Source: Bacteroidota bacterium (GTDB taxonomy: Bacteria; Bacteroidota; Bacteroidia; Bacteroidales; VadinHA17). Taken from it: a DNA stretch of 64,000 nt. The notes under the pieces are model-generated. The model ran no database searches. It was not told where the DNA came from and worked only from the letters and a program-made list of their open reading frames with translations. Position 1 is the stretch's first letter. Every line of letters begins with the position of its first letter. The translations under genes and the position numbers were made by a program. Positions 52,553 through 60,682 of the stretch are shown piece after piece. The stretch spans positions 124,001-188,000 of the forward strand of contig JAKPOU010000055.1 of NCBI GenBank assembly GCA_029547705.1, written 5' to 3'.

Positions 52553-55005
52553 TATCTTATACTTGCTTTAAGTTCTGTTTTAAACACCTCGATCAGATTA
52601 TTCATGGTTTTATCAATGGTCCTGTCAGTGAGTGTTTTCATTTCATCCCTCAGAATGAAGCTCACTGCATAGGATTTCTTGTTATGGCCAAGCGATTCGC
52701 TCTCGTATACATCAAAGAGGTCCACTTCCCTGAGAATTTGCTTTTCCGTTTTAAAAGCTATCTCCTTTATCCGGCTGAAAGGGATTTCCTTGTCGAGGAG
52801 AAGCGCAAGATCCCTTCTTACCCAGGGGTATCTGGGAAGCTCCCTGAACAGGATCCTGTGTCTGCTGATCAGCCGGATGAGCTGATCCCACTCTATATGA
52901 GCGTAAAACACATCCTGGCCGATATCGAATTTTTCCAGGTACTCCCCGGAAATTTTTCCTGCTTCGGCAATGAGTTTATTGCCGGACAGGTAAGTTACTG
53001 ATTCGGAGAAATATTTTCTGTCGCTTTCGGAATTGCCGATGTTTCCGGGATCCAGACCGAGTCTTGTGAAAACCATTTCAACCGCTGCCTTGATATTATA
53101 GAAATCGGTTGGGGAGGTCTTGTAATTCCATCTCTGCTTTCCCCTGTTTCCTGAAATAAAAATATCAAGACATTTTTTTTCAGAGTAATCATCCACAACA
53201 GGGAAAGCTCCGCCGGATTTTTTGTGGAAATAGCAGTTCCCGAATTCGTATAGCTTAAGATCGGTGTTCTGGCGGTTTATGTTCCGTGCCACCGAGCTGA
53301 GCCCCCCGTACAGAAGGGACTGTCTCAGTGCATTGAGATCTGAACTGAGGGGATTTGCCAGTACCACCAGCCGGTCGCGGTCGAAATCACCGCTTTCGTA
53401 AAAGGATGCCGGATTGAGGGAATTGCACATTATTTCTGCATATCCGTTGGCTGTCAGCATATCGGAGATGATATTCTGAAGCTTTTCCCTGTCGGGTTTG
53501 GGAGGGAAATAAAGTGTTGAGTTGACATGGTCGTCAATCTCAATATTATTATATCCGTATATTCTCAGTATCTCTTCCACCACGTCGGCTTCACGGTGGA
53601 CATCAACCCGGTACAGGGGTATCTCAAGGGTCAGCCTGTCGCCGTCCTCTTTCAGTATCCTGATATCCAGCAGATCCAGTATTTTTTTAATGATCTGTGA
53701 ATCGATCTGTTTCCCGATCAGCCTGGCAATGTTTCTGTAGCTTACATCAACAGTCCTGCGTTTAATCTTTTCCGGATAAACATCCACCACATCCGATGAT
53801 ATTTTTCCCCCTGCAATATCCTTAATAAGCATTATTGCTCTTTTGAGGGCCCAGCCGGACCTTTCAGGGTCGGCACCCCTTTCGAAACGGAATGATGCAT
53901 CGGTATTGAGGCTATGTCTTTTTGCTGTTTTCCTTATGGTTACCGGATTGAAATATGCACTTTCCAAAAAGACATTCCTCGTATTTGCGGTAACACCCGA
54001 TTTTATTCCCCCGAATACACCTGCAATGCACATTCCCTCATTGACATTGGTGATCATGAGGTCTCTGGAAGAGAGTTTTCTCTCCACACCGTCGAGTGTG
54101 ATGAATGGTGAATTGTCGGGAAGATTGCGTATGATCACTTTTCTTCCGTCAATCTTGTCGGCATCGAATGCATGCAGAGGCTGGCCAATTTCATGATGGA
54201 CAAAATTGGTGATGTCAACCACATTGTTTATCGGACTCTGTCCTATAGCCCGGAGCCTGTTTTTGAGCCATGCCGGTGATTCGCCCACTTTCACCCCGCT
54301 TATGGTGATACCGGTGTATCTGGGGCATGCTTCCCTGTTCTCAATTATCACTTCATAGGGATTGTCGTTGTTATCAGGCCTGAAGTTTTCCACTGACGGA
54401 AGAACCGCTCTTTCCGAGAAATCTTCATTTATGTTCAGATAGGCTGCGATATCCCTGGCCACTCCGAAATGGGAGCCGCTGTCGATCCGGTTTGGTGTCA
54501 GGCCTATTTCAAATACTGTATCCCTGACTACTTCGAAATATTCTGAAAGGGCCGTGCCCGGCACGGCATTCTCATCCAGTACCATGACACCCTCATGCGA
54601 TGTTCCGAGGCCCAGTTCATCCTCGGCGCAGATGTTGCCTTCGGAAAGTTCGCCCCTTATCCTTGTTTTCTTGATTACAATACTCTCATCACCCTTAAAA
54701 ACCCGGGTACCTGTGGTGGCTACCGGAACTTTCTGTCCGGGTGCAACATTCGGCGCACCGCATACTATCTGCAGGGGCCCTCCTGTGCCGGTATCAACGG
54801 TTGTAACCGTAAGCTTGTCGGCTCCGGGATGTTTTTTGCATGTCAGCACCTCCCCGACAACAATGCCTTCCAGCCCGCCTTTTACAGATTCCCATTCTTC
54901 GACAGCTTCCACTTCAAGGCCGATGGCTGTGAGAATGGCAGACAGCTTCCCCGGATCTATGTCAATGTCGAGATAATCCCTGAGCCAGTTGTATGAGATC
55001 TTCAT
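52552..55005 (-). CDS. pheT: Phenylalanyl-tRNA synthetase beta subunit
   Basis: 817 residues, the standard bacterial length. The tRNA-binding EMAP-like domain (about 40-150) comes first, then B3/B4 (GITISGVKVGESPAWL), B5 (VDVHREADVVEEILRIYGY) and the C-terminal FDX-ACB domain (FDVYESESLGHNKKSYA). It forms a2b2 PheRS with a PheS encoded elsewhere. First gene of the pheT-macro-ubiA unit. Confidence 0.95.
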   Translation of the reverse strand: MKISYNWLRDYLDIDIDPGKLSAILTAIGLEVEAVEEWESVKGGLEGIVVGEVLTCKKHPGADKLTVTTVDTGTGGPLQIVCGAPNVAPGQKVPVATTGTRVFKGDESIVIKKTRIRGELSEGNICAEDELGLGTSHEGVMVLDENAVPGTALSEYFEVVRDTVFEIGLTPNRIDSGSHFGVARDIAAYLNINEDFSERAVLPSVENFRPDNNDNPYEVIIENREACPRYTGITISGVKVGESPAWLKNRLRAIGQSPINNVVDITNFVHHEIGQPLHAFDADKIDGRKVIIRNLPDNSPFITLDGVERKLSSRDLMITNVNEGMCIAGVFGGIKSGVTANTRNVFLESAYFNPVTIRKTAKRHSLNTDASFRFERGADPERSGWALKRAIMLIKDIAGGKISSDVVDVYPEKIKRRTVDVSYRNIARLIGKQIDSQIIKKILDLLDIRILKEDGDRLTLEIPLYRVDVHREADVVEEILRIYGYNNIEIDDHVNSTLYFPPKPDREKLQNIISDMLTANGYAEIMCNSLNPASFYESGDFDRDRLVVLANPLSSDLNALRQSLLYGGLSSVARNINRQNTDLKLYEFGNCYFHKKSGGAFPVVDDYSEKKCLDIFISGNRGKQRWNYKTSPTDFYNIKAAVEMVFTRLGLDPGNIGNSESDRKYFSESVTYLSGNKLIAEAGKISGEYLEKFDIGQDVFYAHIEWDQLIRLISRHRILFRELPRYPWVRRDLALLLDKEIPFSRIKEIAFKTEKQILREVDLFDVYESESLGHNKKSYAVSFILRDEMKTLTDRTIDKTMNNLIEVFKTELKASIR

Positions 55006-55029
55006 TTTGTAATTTTATTAACAGAAGTG

Positions 55030-55037
55030 CAAAAGTA
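55030..55037 (-). promoter_or_regulatory. -7 promoter element of pheT
   Basis: Minus strand TACTTTTG matches TAnnTTTG, 24 bp before the pheT start. No -33 TTG at the expected distance. Confidence 0.4.
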
Positions 55038-55062
55038 AGAATTTTGCAAAATGTTTTGATCA

Positions 55063-55085
55063 TTGCCGGCTATTTCAGCCGGTAA
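55063..55085 (-). terminator. Hairpin downstream of the unknown secreted protein gene
   Basis: TTGCCGGCT-ATTTC-AGCCGGTAA forms a 9-bp stem (one G-U). It lies between the end of the 55194-56228 gene and the pheT promoter. The following T-run is weak, so terminator use is tentative. Confidence 0.4.
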
Positions 55086-55193
55086 TTTATGTGAGAATCT
55101 CGGTGCGGCCAATTGAATTAAATAATGTGAGATCCTCGGTTCCGGCATTAAGCAAAGCGGGGAATATACTGCCGGATTCTGTAATTCTGATGA

Positions 55194-56228
55194 TTATCTA
55201 GGTGTTGATAATTTAAATCCGCTCTTATTCAGTACGGGATCAAAATTTGGATTATAGCTTTGCTGGTCTGTATATATTATTTCCCCGAGATTATTCACCC
55301 ATCTGTATTTCCAGTGGTTTGTATCTGTTTCAGTTTCCCCTGTGTGAGGGTTGCTGAATTCATTCTGGCCTGTCAGGTTGAGGTACATATCTTTGTTGAT
55401 CTCCGAATTGGTCCGGTTGTGGCTTTCACTGATCGCCCTGTCCAGCGCCTGGATCTCCTGCTGGGTAAGGATCATCTGTCCGGCCCGTTGACGCTGACCA
55501 TTTGCCTCATTCACAACCCATGAAGTATTCCATTTACCTGAATTCTGGATTACGCTCAGTACCGGCTCCCATTTGTCCAGTTCACCGAAGGGCGCTCTGA
55601 TCAGCATGGTGCTCCTGTTTTTCCACATACCCGCTCCGCTGTACCCGTAATCCTCTATCACTGTAATCATTCTTTCCTGGTATTTTTTACCCCGTTCGGA
55701 ATAACTGTATTCAAGCATTCCTGCCTGGTACGATAAATTCGTAAATGCAAGTACAGAAGGATCCGTAAGTCTATGAAACAATTCCGCAAGTTCCTGAAGC
55801 GGCTTTTCTGAAATAATATTTACATCCACAGCTTCAGGATGTGCATAGGGTATCGCAACCTCGTAAATGAATCCTGACGGAGTTCTTTTTCTTCTTACAA
55901 GGCAATTATTGAAGACAGATCCTTCCGGATATCCGAAGGCTCGGGACTGATCCACGCACATCATTTCCGGAAGCCAGCGTATCATTACACTTCCCGTCTG
56001 ATCATCCTTTACAGCCATATCAAATTTACAGTCAATCATATTGGCTGCACCGGCAATCTGGTCAGACATTATTCTGATTGCGCCGCCATCTATTGTCCAT
56101 CCTGAAGGAATCAGGAGGCTGAGGGCTTTCTCCCTGGGCTCATCAACACGCTTGAAATATATACCTTGTGTTTGTCCGGAAACCCCTGGGTAAAATACAC
56201 TTAATACAAACCAGAGCAAATAACGCAT
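55194..56228 (-). CDS. Secreted protein of unknown function
   Basis: 344 residues with a signal peptide (about residues 1-18, ending VSGQ). I do not recognise a family. The mature part alternates strands and has a conserved-looking C-terminus (TNHWKYRWVNNLGEIIYTDQQSYNPN). NSEINKDMYLNLTGQNE precedes it. It is probably periplasmic or surface-exposed. It is monocistronic, between divergent surE and the pheT operon. Confidence 0.7.
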   Translation of the reverse strand: MRYLLWFVLSVFYPGVSGQTQGIYFKRVDEPREKALSLLIPSGWTIDGGAIRIMSDQIAGAANMIDCKFDMAVKDDQTGSVMIRWLPEMMCVDQSRAFGYPEGSVFNNCLVRRKRTPSGFIYEVAIPYAHPEAVDVNIISEKPLQELAELFHRLTDPSVLAFTNLSYQAGMLEYSYSERGKKYQERMITVIEDYGYSGAGMWKNRSTMLIRAPFGELDKWEPVLSVIQNSGKWNTSWVVNEANGQRQRAGQMILTQQEIQALDRAISESHNRTNSEINKDMYLNLTGQNEFSNPHTGETETDTNHWKYRWVNNLGEIIYTDQQSYNPNFDPVLNKSGFKLSTPR

Positions 56229-56417
56229 TACTTTCTTTTTTTTATAATATAAATTTATGAATTCGAAACAGAATAATCAATAATTATGGAAGTATTATCA
56301 GTATCCTTTCTGTAACAGCCTCTTGCCTTGCCGCAAGTCTGACACACATGACTGTTTCCGGTTCACAATTCAGTAAAGCTGTAAAAGTGTACAACTATTT
56401 AAGTTTCCTTTATTCTA

Positions 56418-56449
56418 TTGCAGGGAAGGCCGGTATTTCCTTATCTTTG
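56418..56449 (+). promoter_or_regulatory. Promoter of surE
   Basis: TTG (56418-56420), 21 nt, TATCTTTG (56442-56449). Both elements and the spacing match the Bacteroidota consensus; start codon at 56467. Confidence 0.65.
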
Positions 56450-56466
56450 CAGGCAAAGTCTGCTAT

Positions 56467-57258
56467 ATGATAATAGAAAAAGAAGACAAGCTGATTCTTG
56501 TTACAAATGATGACGGTCTGTATGCAGCCGGCCTGAGAACCCTTCTGGAGGTTATGGAAGAGTTCGGCAAGGTTGTTCTTATATCAACCCTCGAAAGCCA
56601 GTCGGGGATGTCACAGGCACTAACCGTTAAGACACCGCTGCGGACAAAACTGCTTGAAGAGAACGAAAGGCACAGAATATATGCCTGCAACGGCACTCCG
56701 ACCGACAGTATTAAGCTGGCAATCAATCAGCTTCTTGAAAGGAAACCCGATTTTGTCGTGTCGGGCATCAATCATGGTGCAAATGCATCGGTGAGTGTTT
56801 TATATTCCGGTACCATGGCTGCAGCACTTGAAGGCTGCCTGTATGGGATTACATCGGTGGGCTTTTCCCTTAACAGCTTCTCACGTGAGATAGATTTCTC
56901 CGTGTGCAGGGATTTCATCCGCATTATTATGAATGATTTGTCAGCCGGGCCGCTTCCTGAAGGAATTTGCCTCAACGTGAACATTCCGGCTGTAAAAAGG
57001 GAAGAAATCCGGGGGATGCTTGTTTGCCGGCAGTCAAGGGGCAACTGGAAGGAGGAGTTTGACAAGCGCAAGGATCCCATGGGAAGAACATATTACTGGC
57101 TGACCGGCCTGTACAACAACCATGAACCGGATGCTGAGGATACTGACGAATGGGCCCTCAGGAACAACTATGTTTCGGTTGTTCCGGTATCAATTGACAT
57201 GACGGCCCACGGATATATTGATACTCTAAGGAACAGGCTGAATGGATCTTCCCGCTAA
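56467..57258 (+). CDS. surE: 5'/3'-nucleotidase SurE
   Basis: 263 residues, usual SurE length. VTNDDGLYAAG holds the metal-binding Asp-Asp, and SGINHGANASVSVLYSGTMAAALEG supplies the Asn and Ser of the active site. It dephosphorylates nucleoside monophosphates. It lies upstream of a small membrane-protein ORF and lpxB, a gene order seen in Bacteroidota. Confidence 0.93.
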   Translation: MIIEKEDKLILVTNDDGLYAAGLRTLLEVMEEFGKVVLISTLESQSGMSQALTVKTPLRTKLLEENERHRIYACNGTPTDSIKLAINQLLERKPDFVVSGINHGANASVSVLYSGTMAAALEGCLYGITSVGFSLNSFSREIDFSVCRDFIRIIMNDLSAGPLPEGICLNVNIPAVKREEIRGMLVCRQSRGNWKEEFDKRKDPMGRTYYWLTGLYNNHEPDAEDTDEWALRNNYVSVVPVSIDMTAHGYIDTLRNRLNGSSR

Positions 57259-57260
57259 GT

Positions 57261-57428
57261 TTGACAGACAGCGGTATTGCAACGCAGATGATTACTCTTT
57301 GCGTGGTGCCGAATGTACTGGTTTTTTTGATTTTCAATCATTATGACATGCTGAAGGCAGCAAGGGGAGTCCTTGGCCTGACAATTGCATGGGCATTCCT
57401 GATCTTTGCGGTTAAATTCCTTGTATGA
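57261..57428 (+). CDS. Small membrane protein between surE and lpxB
   Basis: Too short for the ORF track. In the frame ending at the TGA at 57426-57428, the sequence from ATG 57288 gives 46 residues: MITLCVVPNVLVFLIF, a turn NHYDMLKAARGVLG, then LTIAWAFLIFAVKFLV, a two-helix membrane hairpin. The frame stays open upstream to a stop at 57219, and the residues before the ATG (WIFPLSLTDSGIATQ) look coding, so a TTG start at 57261 (55 residues) or a non-standard start overlapping surE is possible. Function unknown. Confidence 0.55.
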   Translation: MTDSGIATQMITLCVVPNVLVFLIFNHYDMLKAARGVLGLTIAWAFLIFAVKFLV

Positions 57429-57551
57429 AACTTTCACAAGCCAATACCGGAGGGAAGCAATGAAGCCGGTCCTGCATATTCTGCCGCAGGAAGGATACAG
57501 GCTGCCCGGTTTACAGCGTTGTCATAATAATTTTCCGAATGAACTAAACTG

Positions 57552-58721
57552 ATGAAATATTTTATTGTAGCAGGCGAGGCTTCAGGAGATCTTCACGGTT
57601 CAAATCTGGTTAAAGAGCTGTTCAGGCAGGACAGGAATGCCGAAATAGCATGCTGGGGTGGCGATCTGATGCAGTCGGCCGGGGCAAGGGTGCTGATGCA
57701 TTACAGGAATACGGCATTCATGGGCTTCATGGTAATACTTAAAAACCTGGGAAGAGTGCTCCGGAACATATCTCTGTGCAGGAAGCATGTCATTGATTAT
57801 AACCCCGATGTGCTCATACTCATCGATTATCCGGGTTTCAACCTGAGGATAGCAAAATTTGCAAAAAGAGCGGGAATAAGGGTTTTCTATTATATTTCTC
57901 CCAAATTCTGGGCCTGGGGGGAGAAAAGAGTGGAAAAGGTGAGAAAGAGGGTTGACAGGATGTTTATTATTTTCCCGTTCGAAACAGAGTTTTATGCGAA
58001 ATACGGGATCCCTGTAAAATACAGGGGAAACCCTCTCGTGGATGAGATAGAAAGCCGCATTGCCTCATTATCAGGAAAGGAGGAAATATCTGAAATGCTT
58101 CAGCTTTCTGAAAAACCGGTAATAGGAATACTTCCCGGCAGCCGCAGACAGGAAATCAGATCCATTCTTCCGCAGATAATGAAGGTCACTGATGATTTTC
58201 CCGGCTATCAGTTTGTGATAGCAGGGGTAAGGAACGTGCCGGCCGGCCTGTACCGGAGCATTACGGGAAATTCACGGGTGAGGGTAGTAACTGACAGAAC
58301 CTATGAACTGCTCAGTGTGTGTGAGGCTGCAATAGTGAAGTCGGGCACCTCAACTCTTGAAGCGGCACTTTTCAACATTCCCCAGGTGGTCTGCTACAGG
58401 GGGGACTTTTTCTCGATGCTGATTGCCCTTATGCTCATCAGGGTGAAGTTCGTGTCACTTGTCAACCTGATAGCCGGCAGGGAAGTGGTAAAGGAACTGC
58501 TCGGCTATTCGCTGAACAGAAAAAACCTGGCCAGGGAGCTTTCCGGAATTGTAAAGGGGGGAGGCCGGAGGGAAAACATGCTGTTGCAGTATGGCATTAT
58601 AAGAGACAAGCTTGGTCCGGCAGGAGCATCTGCAAGAATTGCCGCTGCAATGCTTGAGGAACTGAAAGGACAATGGCAGGAGACTGATAAAGGTATTGAC
58701 AAGGGATTTACCGGGAGCTGA
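57552..58721 (+). CDS. lpxB: Lipid-A-disaccharide synthase
   Basis: 389 residues, the family length. AGEASGDLHGSNL, the SPKFWAWGEKRV segment, PGSRRQEI and VKSGTSTLEAAL (UDP-sugar binding and catalytic loops) are clear LpxB signatures. It joins UDP-2,3-diacylglucosamine and lipid X in lipid A synthesis at the inner membrane, confirming a Gram-negative outer membrane. Its 3' end overlaps the tracked SpoIID ORF, but not the preferred SpoIID start. Confidence 0.94.
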   Translation: MKYFIVAGEASGDLHGSNLVKELFRQDRNAEIACWGGDLMQSAGARVLMHYRNTAFMGFMVILKNLGRVLRNISLCRKHVIDYNPDVLILIDYPGFNLRIAKFAKRAGIRVFYYISPKFWAWGEKRVEKVRKRVDRMFIIFPFETEFYAKYGIPVKYRGNPLVDEIESRIASLSGKEEISEMLQLSEKPVIGILPGSRRQEIRSILPQIMKVTDDFPGYQFVIAGVRNVPAGLYRSITGNSRVRVVTDRTYELLSVCEAAIVKSGTSTLEAALFNIPQVVCYRGDFFSMLIALMLIRVKFVSLVNLIAGREVVKELLGYSLNRKNLARELSGIVKGGGRRENMLLQYGIIRDKLGPAGASARIAAAMLEELKGQWQETDKGIDKGFTGS

Positions 58722-58725
58722 TAAT

Positions 58726-59901
58726 ATGAAACTGCTTTTTTATAAATATTATTTACTGGCAATTGTATTGACATGCCTGCCGGCTTTTTGTGATGGCATG
58801 CCGCCGGAGGCCCGGCTGAAGGTGAGACTGTTAAGCGGTTTTAATACGGATTCAGTGTCATTCAGTGTTGTAAAGGGGGCATACGGCATGAATTGCTTTC
58901 CGTCGGGCTCTGCCTTGCTTGAAAAGGGACAAAGCGCTGTTCTGTTCAGAAGCGGGGAAAAGCTTGTAATAAAAACCGGAAACAATCCTTTCTGGATAGT
59001 CTCTGATTCCGTGATGCTGGAAGGCAGAGACGGCAATGACTCATTCACCCTGTCCCCGGGTGAGCAGGGGCAGCTTACCAGGCAATATTCAGGAGAACTC
59101 CTGTGCAAAGCCGATCTGGGTACCCTGCTTTTAATCGGCAGCTGTGATGAGGATACGTATATAGCCGGTGTGGTGAAGGCTGAAGGAGGATCAGGAAGGC
59201 ACCGGGAATATTTCAAGGTACAGGCGGTGATAGCAAGGACATACATGTACCGGCATTTGTACAGGCATGCTCCTGACGGGTTCAGTCTCTGCGACGATGT
59301 TCATTGTCAGGCTTTCAACGGAATTACAGATGACTCACTCATAATAAGGGCGGTAGATGAAACACGGAACCTTGTGATCACTGGTCCTGATTCACAACCT
59401 ATAATTTCAGCATTTCATTCCAACTGCGGAGGAGAAACACTTCCTTCAGAACATCTCTGGCTCACGGCTCAGCCTTATCTTAAAAAAGTCAGGGATCCCT
59501 ATTGTGCTGCATCGCCGAATTCGGAATGGAGGAAAAGTATCCCGGCGAAAGAGTGGATTGAGTATCTGGGAAGATCAGGCATGCCGGCCCGTCCTGCTGA
59601 TCCTGCCGTACTGAATTTTAATCAGCCGGTTCGCATGATCAGCTACAGGGCAGGGAATTTTTCCCTTCCCTTTGTACAGATCAGAAGCGATCTCGGACTC
59701 CGCTCATCATTTTTTTCGGTCAGGCTTGAAGGGGATACAGTCATTCTGAGCGGCAGGGGTTACGGACACGGAGCAGGTCTCTGCCAGGAAGGAGCAATGG
59801 TCATGGCTTCAAGAGGCTTTGATTTCAGGAAAATCATCGCATTCTACTACAGCGGGGTCAGTGTGACGGAAATACGGACAGTCTCAGCCGGCACAGAATA
59901 A
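58726..59901 (+). CDS. SpoIID/LytB-domain secreted protein
   Basis: The ATG at 58726 gives a signal peptide (LLAIVLTCLPAFCDG) and a start just after lpxB, and is preferred to 58696. The protein is 391 residues. VVKAEGG, VIARTYMYRHL, FHSNCGGET and GYGHGAGLCQEGAMVMA are the SpoIID signatures, the family that trims glycan strands in peptidoglycan. Bacteroidota do not sporulate, so it probably acts on cell-wall glycan in the periplasm. Confidence 0.88.
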   Translation: MKLLFYKYYLLAIVLTCLPAFCDGMPPEARLKVRLLSGFNTDSVSFSVVKGAYGMNCFPSGSALLEKGQSAVLFRSGEKLVIKTGNNPFWIVSDSVMLEGRDGNDSFTLSPGEQGQLTRQYSGELLCKADLGTLLLIGSCDEDTYIAGVVKAEGGSGRHREYFKVQAVIARTYMYRHLYRHAPDGFSLCDDVHCQAFNGITDDSLIIRAVDETRNLVITGPDSQPIISAFHSNCGGETLPSEHLWLTAQPYLKKVRDPYCAASPNSEWRKSIPAKEWIEYLGRSGMPARPADPAVLNFNQPVRMISYRAGNFSLPFVQIRSDLGLRSSFFSVRLEGDTVILSGRGYGHGAGLCQEGAMVMASRGFDFRKIIAFYYSGVSVTEIRTVSAGTE

Positions 59902-59911
59902 AAAATTTCAT

Positions 59912-59919
59912 TATTTTTG
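59912..59919 (+). promoter_or_regulatory. -7 promoter element of gldF
   Basis: TATTTTTG matches TAnnTTTG, 16 bp before the gldF ATG. No -33 TTG at the expected distance. Confidence 0.4.
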
Positions 59920-59935
59920 TGTGTCACTATTCGCT

Positions 59936-60679
59936 ATGTTTGCAATATTCAGAAAGGAGATAAGCGGTTTTTTCAGCAGTCTGACCGGCTATGTGGTCAT
60001 TACAGTCTTCCTGCTGGTCAATGCCCTTTTCATGTGGGTTTTTCCCGGTGAATGGAATGTACTGGAAAACGGCTATGCCGGACTTGAAACCCTGTTCTTC
60101 ATTTCCCCCTGGGTTTTCCTTTTTCTTGTCCCTGCCGTTACCATGCGCATGATTGCCGAGGAAAAGCGGCTGGGAACCATTGAGCTTCTGTATTCCAGAC
60201 CGGTAAGCGAAAGGGAAATAATATGGGCCAAGTATCTGGCTTCCGTGGTGCTGGTAATCCTGGCGCTTCTGCCCTGCCTGGTGTTTTATATTTCAGTTCA
60301 TAATCTGGGTGAGACTCCGGGAAACCTCGACAAGGGTGGTACGGCAGGAGCCTTCATCGGTTTGTTTTTTCTTGCAGCCATTTATGCTTCTGCAGGAATC
60401 CTTGCATCTTCCCTCACCGATAACCAGGTGATTGCTTTTATTCTGGCTGTGCTGGCATGTTTTATCATGTATGCAGGCTTTGATTCCTTTGCTTATCTGC
60501 CGGGACTGAAAAAAGCTGATGAATTTCTTGCCGGTCTCGGGATAAATGAACATTACAGATCAGTGAGCAGGGGAGTCCTGGATATCAGGGATGCGGTATA
60601 TTTTATTGCTGTAGTGCTTATTTTCAACGAAGCGTCCAGGCTGGTACTCGTATCGCGTAAATGGAGAAAAAAGAACTGA
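59936..60679 (+). CDS. gldF: GldF-type ABC transporter permease
   Basis: The ATG at 59936 (MFAIFRKEISGFF) is preferred to the GTG at 59921, giving 247 residues. Six hydrophobic segments, KEISGFFSSLTGYVVI at the start and MIAEEKRLGTIELLYSRPVSEREIIWAKY mark the ABC-2 permease GldF. It pairs with GldG; the ATPase (GldA) is not in the window. In gliding Bacteroidota the system is linked to motility and secretion; many non-gliders keep it. Confidence 0.87.
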   Translation: MFAIFRKEISGFFSSLTGYVVITVFLLVNALFMWVFPGEWNVLENGYAGLETLFFISPWVFLFLVPAVTMRMIAEEKRLGTIELLYSRPVSEREIIWAKYLASVVLVILALLPCLVFYISVHNLGETPGNLDKGGTAGAFIGLFFLAAIYASAGILASSLTDNQVIAFILAVLACFIMYAGFDSFAYLPGLKKADEFLAGLGINEHYRSVSRGVLDIRDAVYFIAVVLIFNEASRLVLVSRKWRKKN

Positions 60680-60682
60680 AAC

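Noticed and set aside
57463-57555. Short ORF MKPVLHILPQ... ahead of lpxB
   Set aside because: About 30 residues, no domain; likely chance, though its stop overlaps the lpxB ATG.
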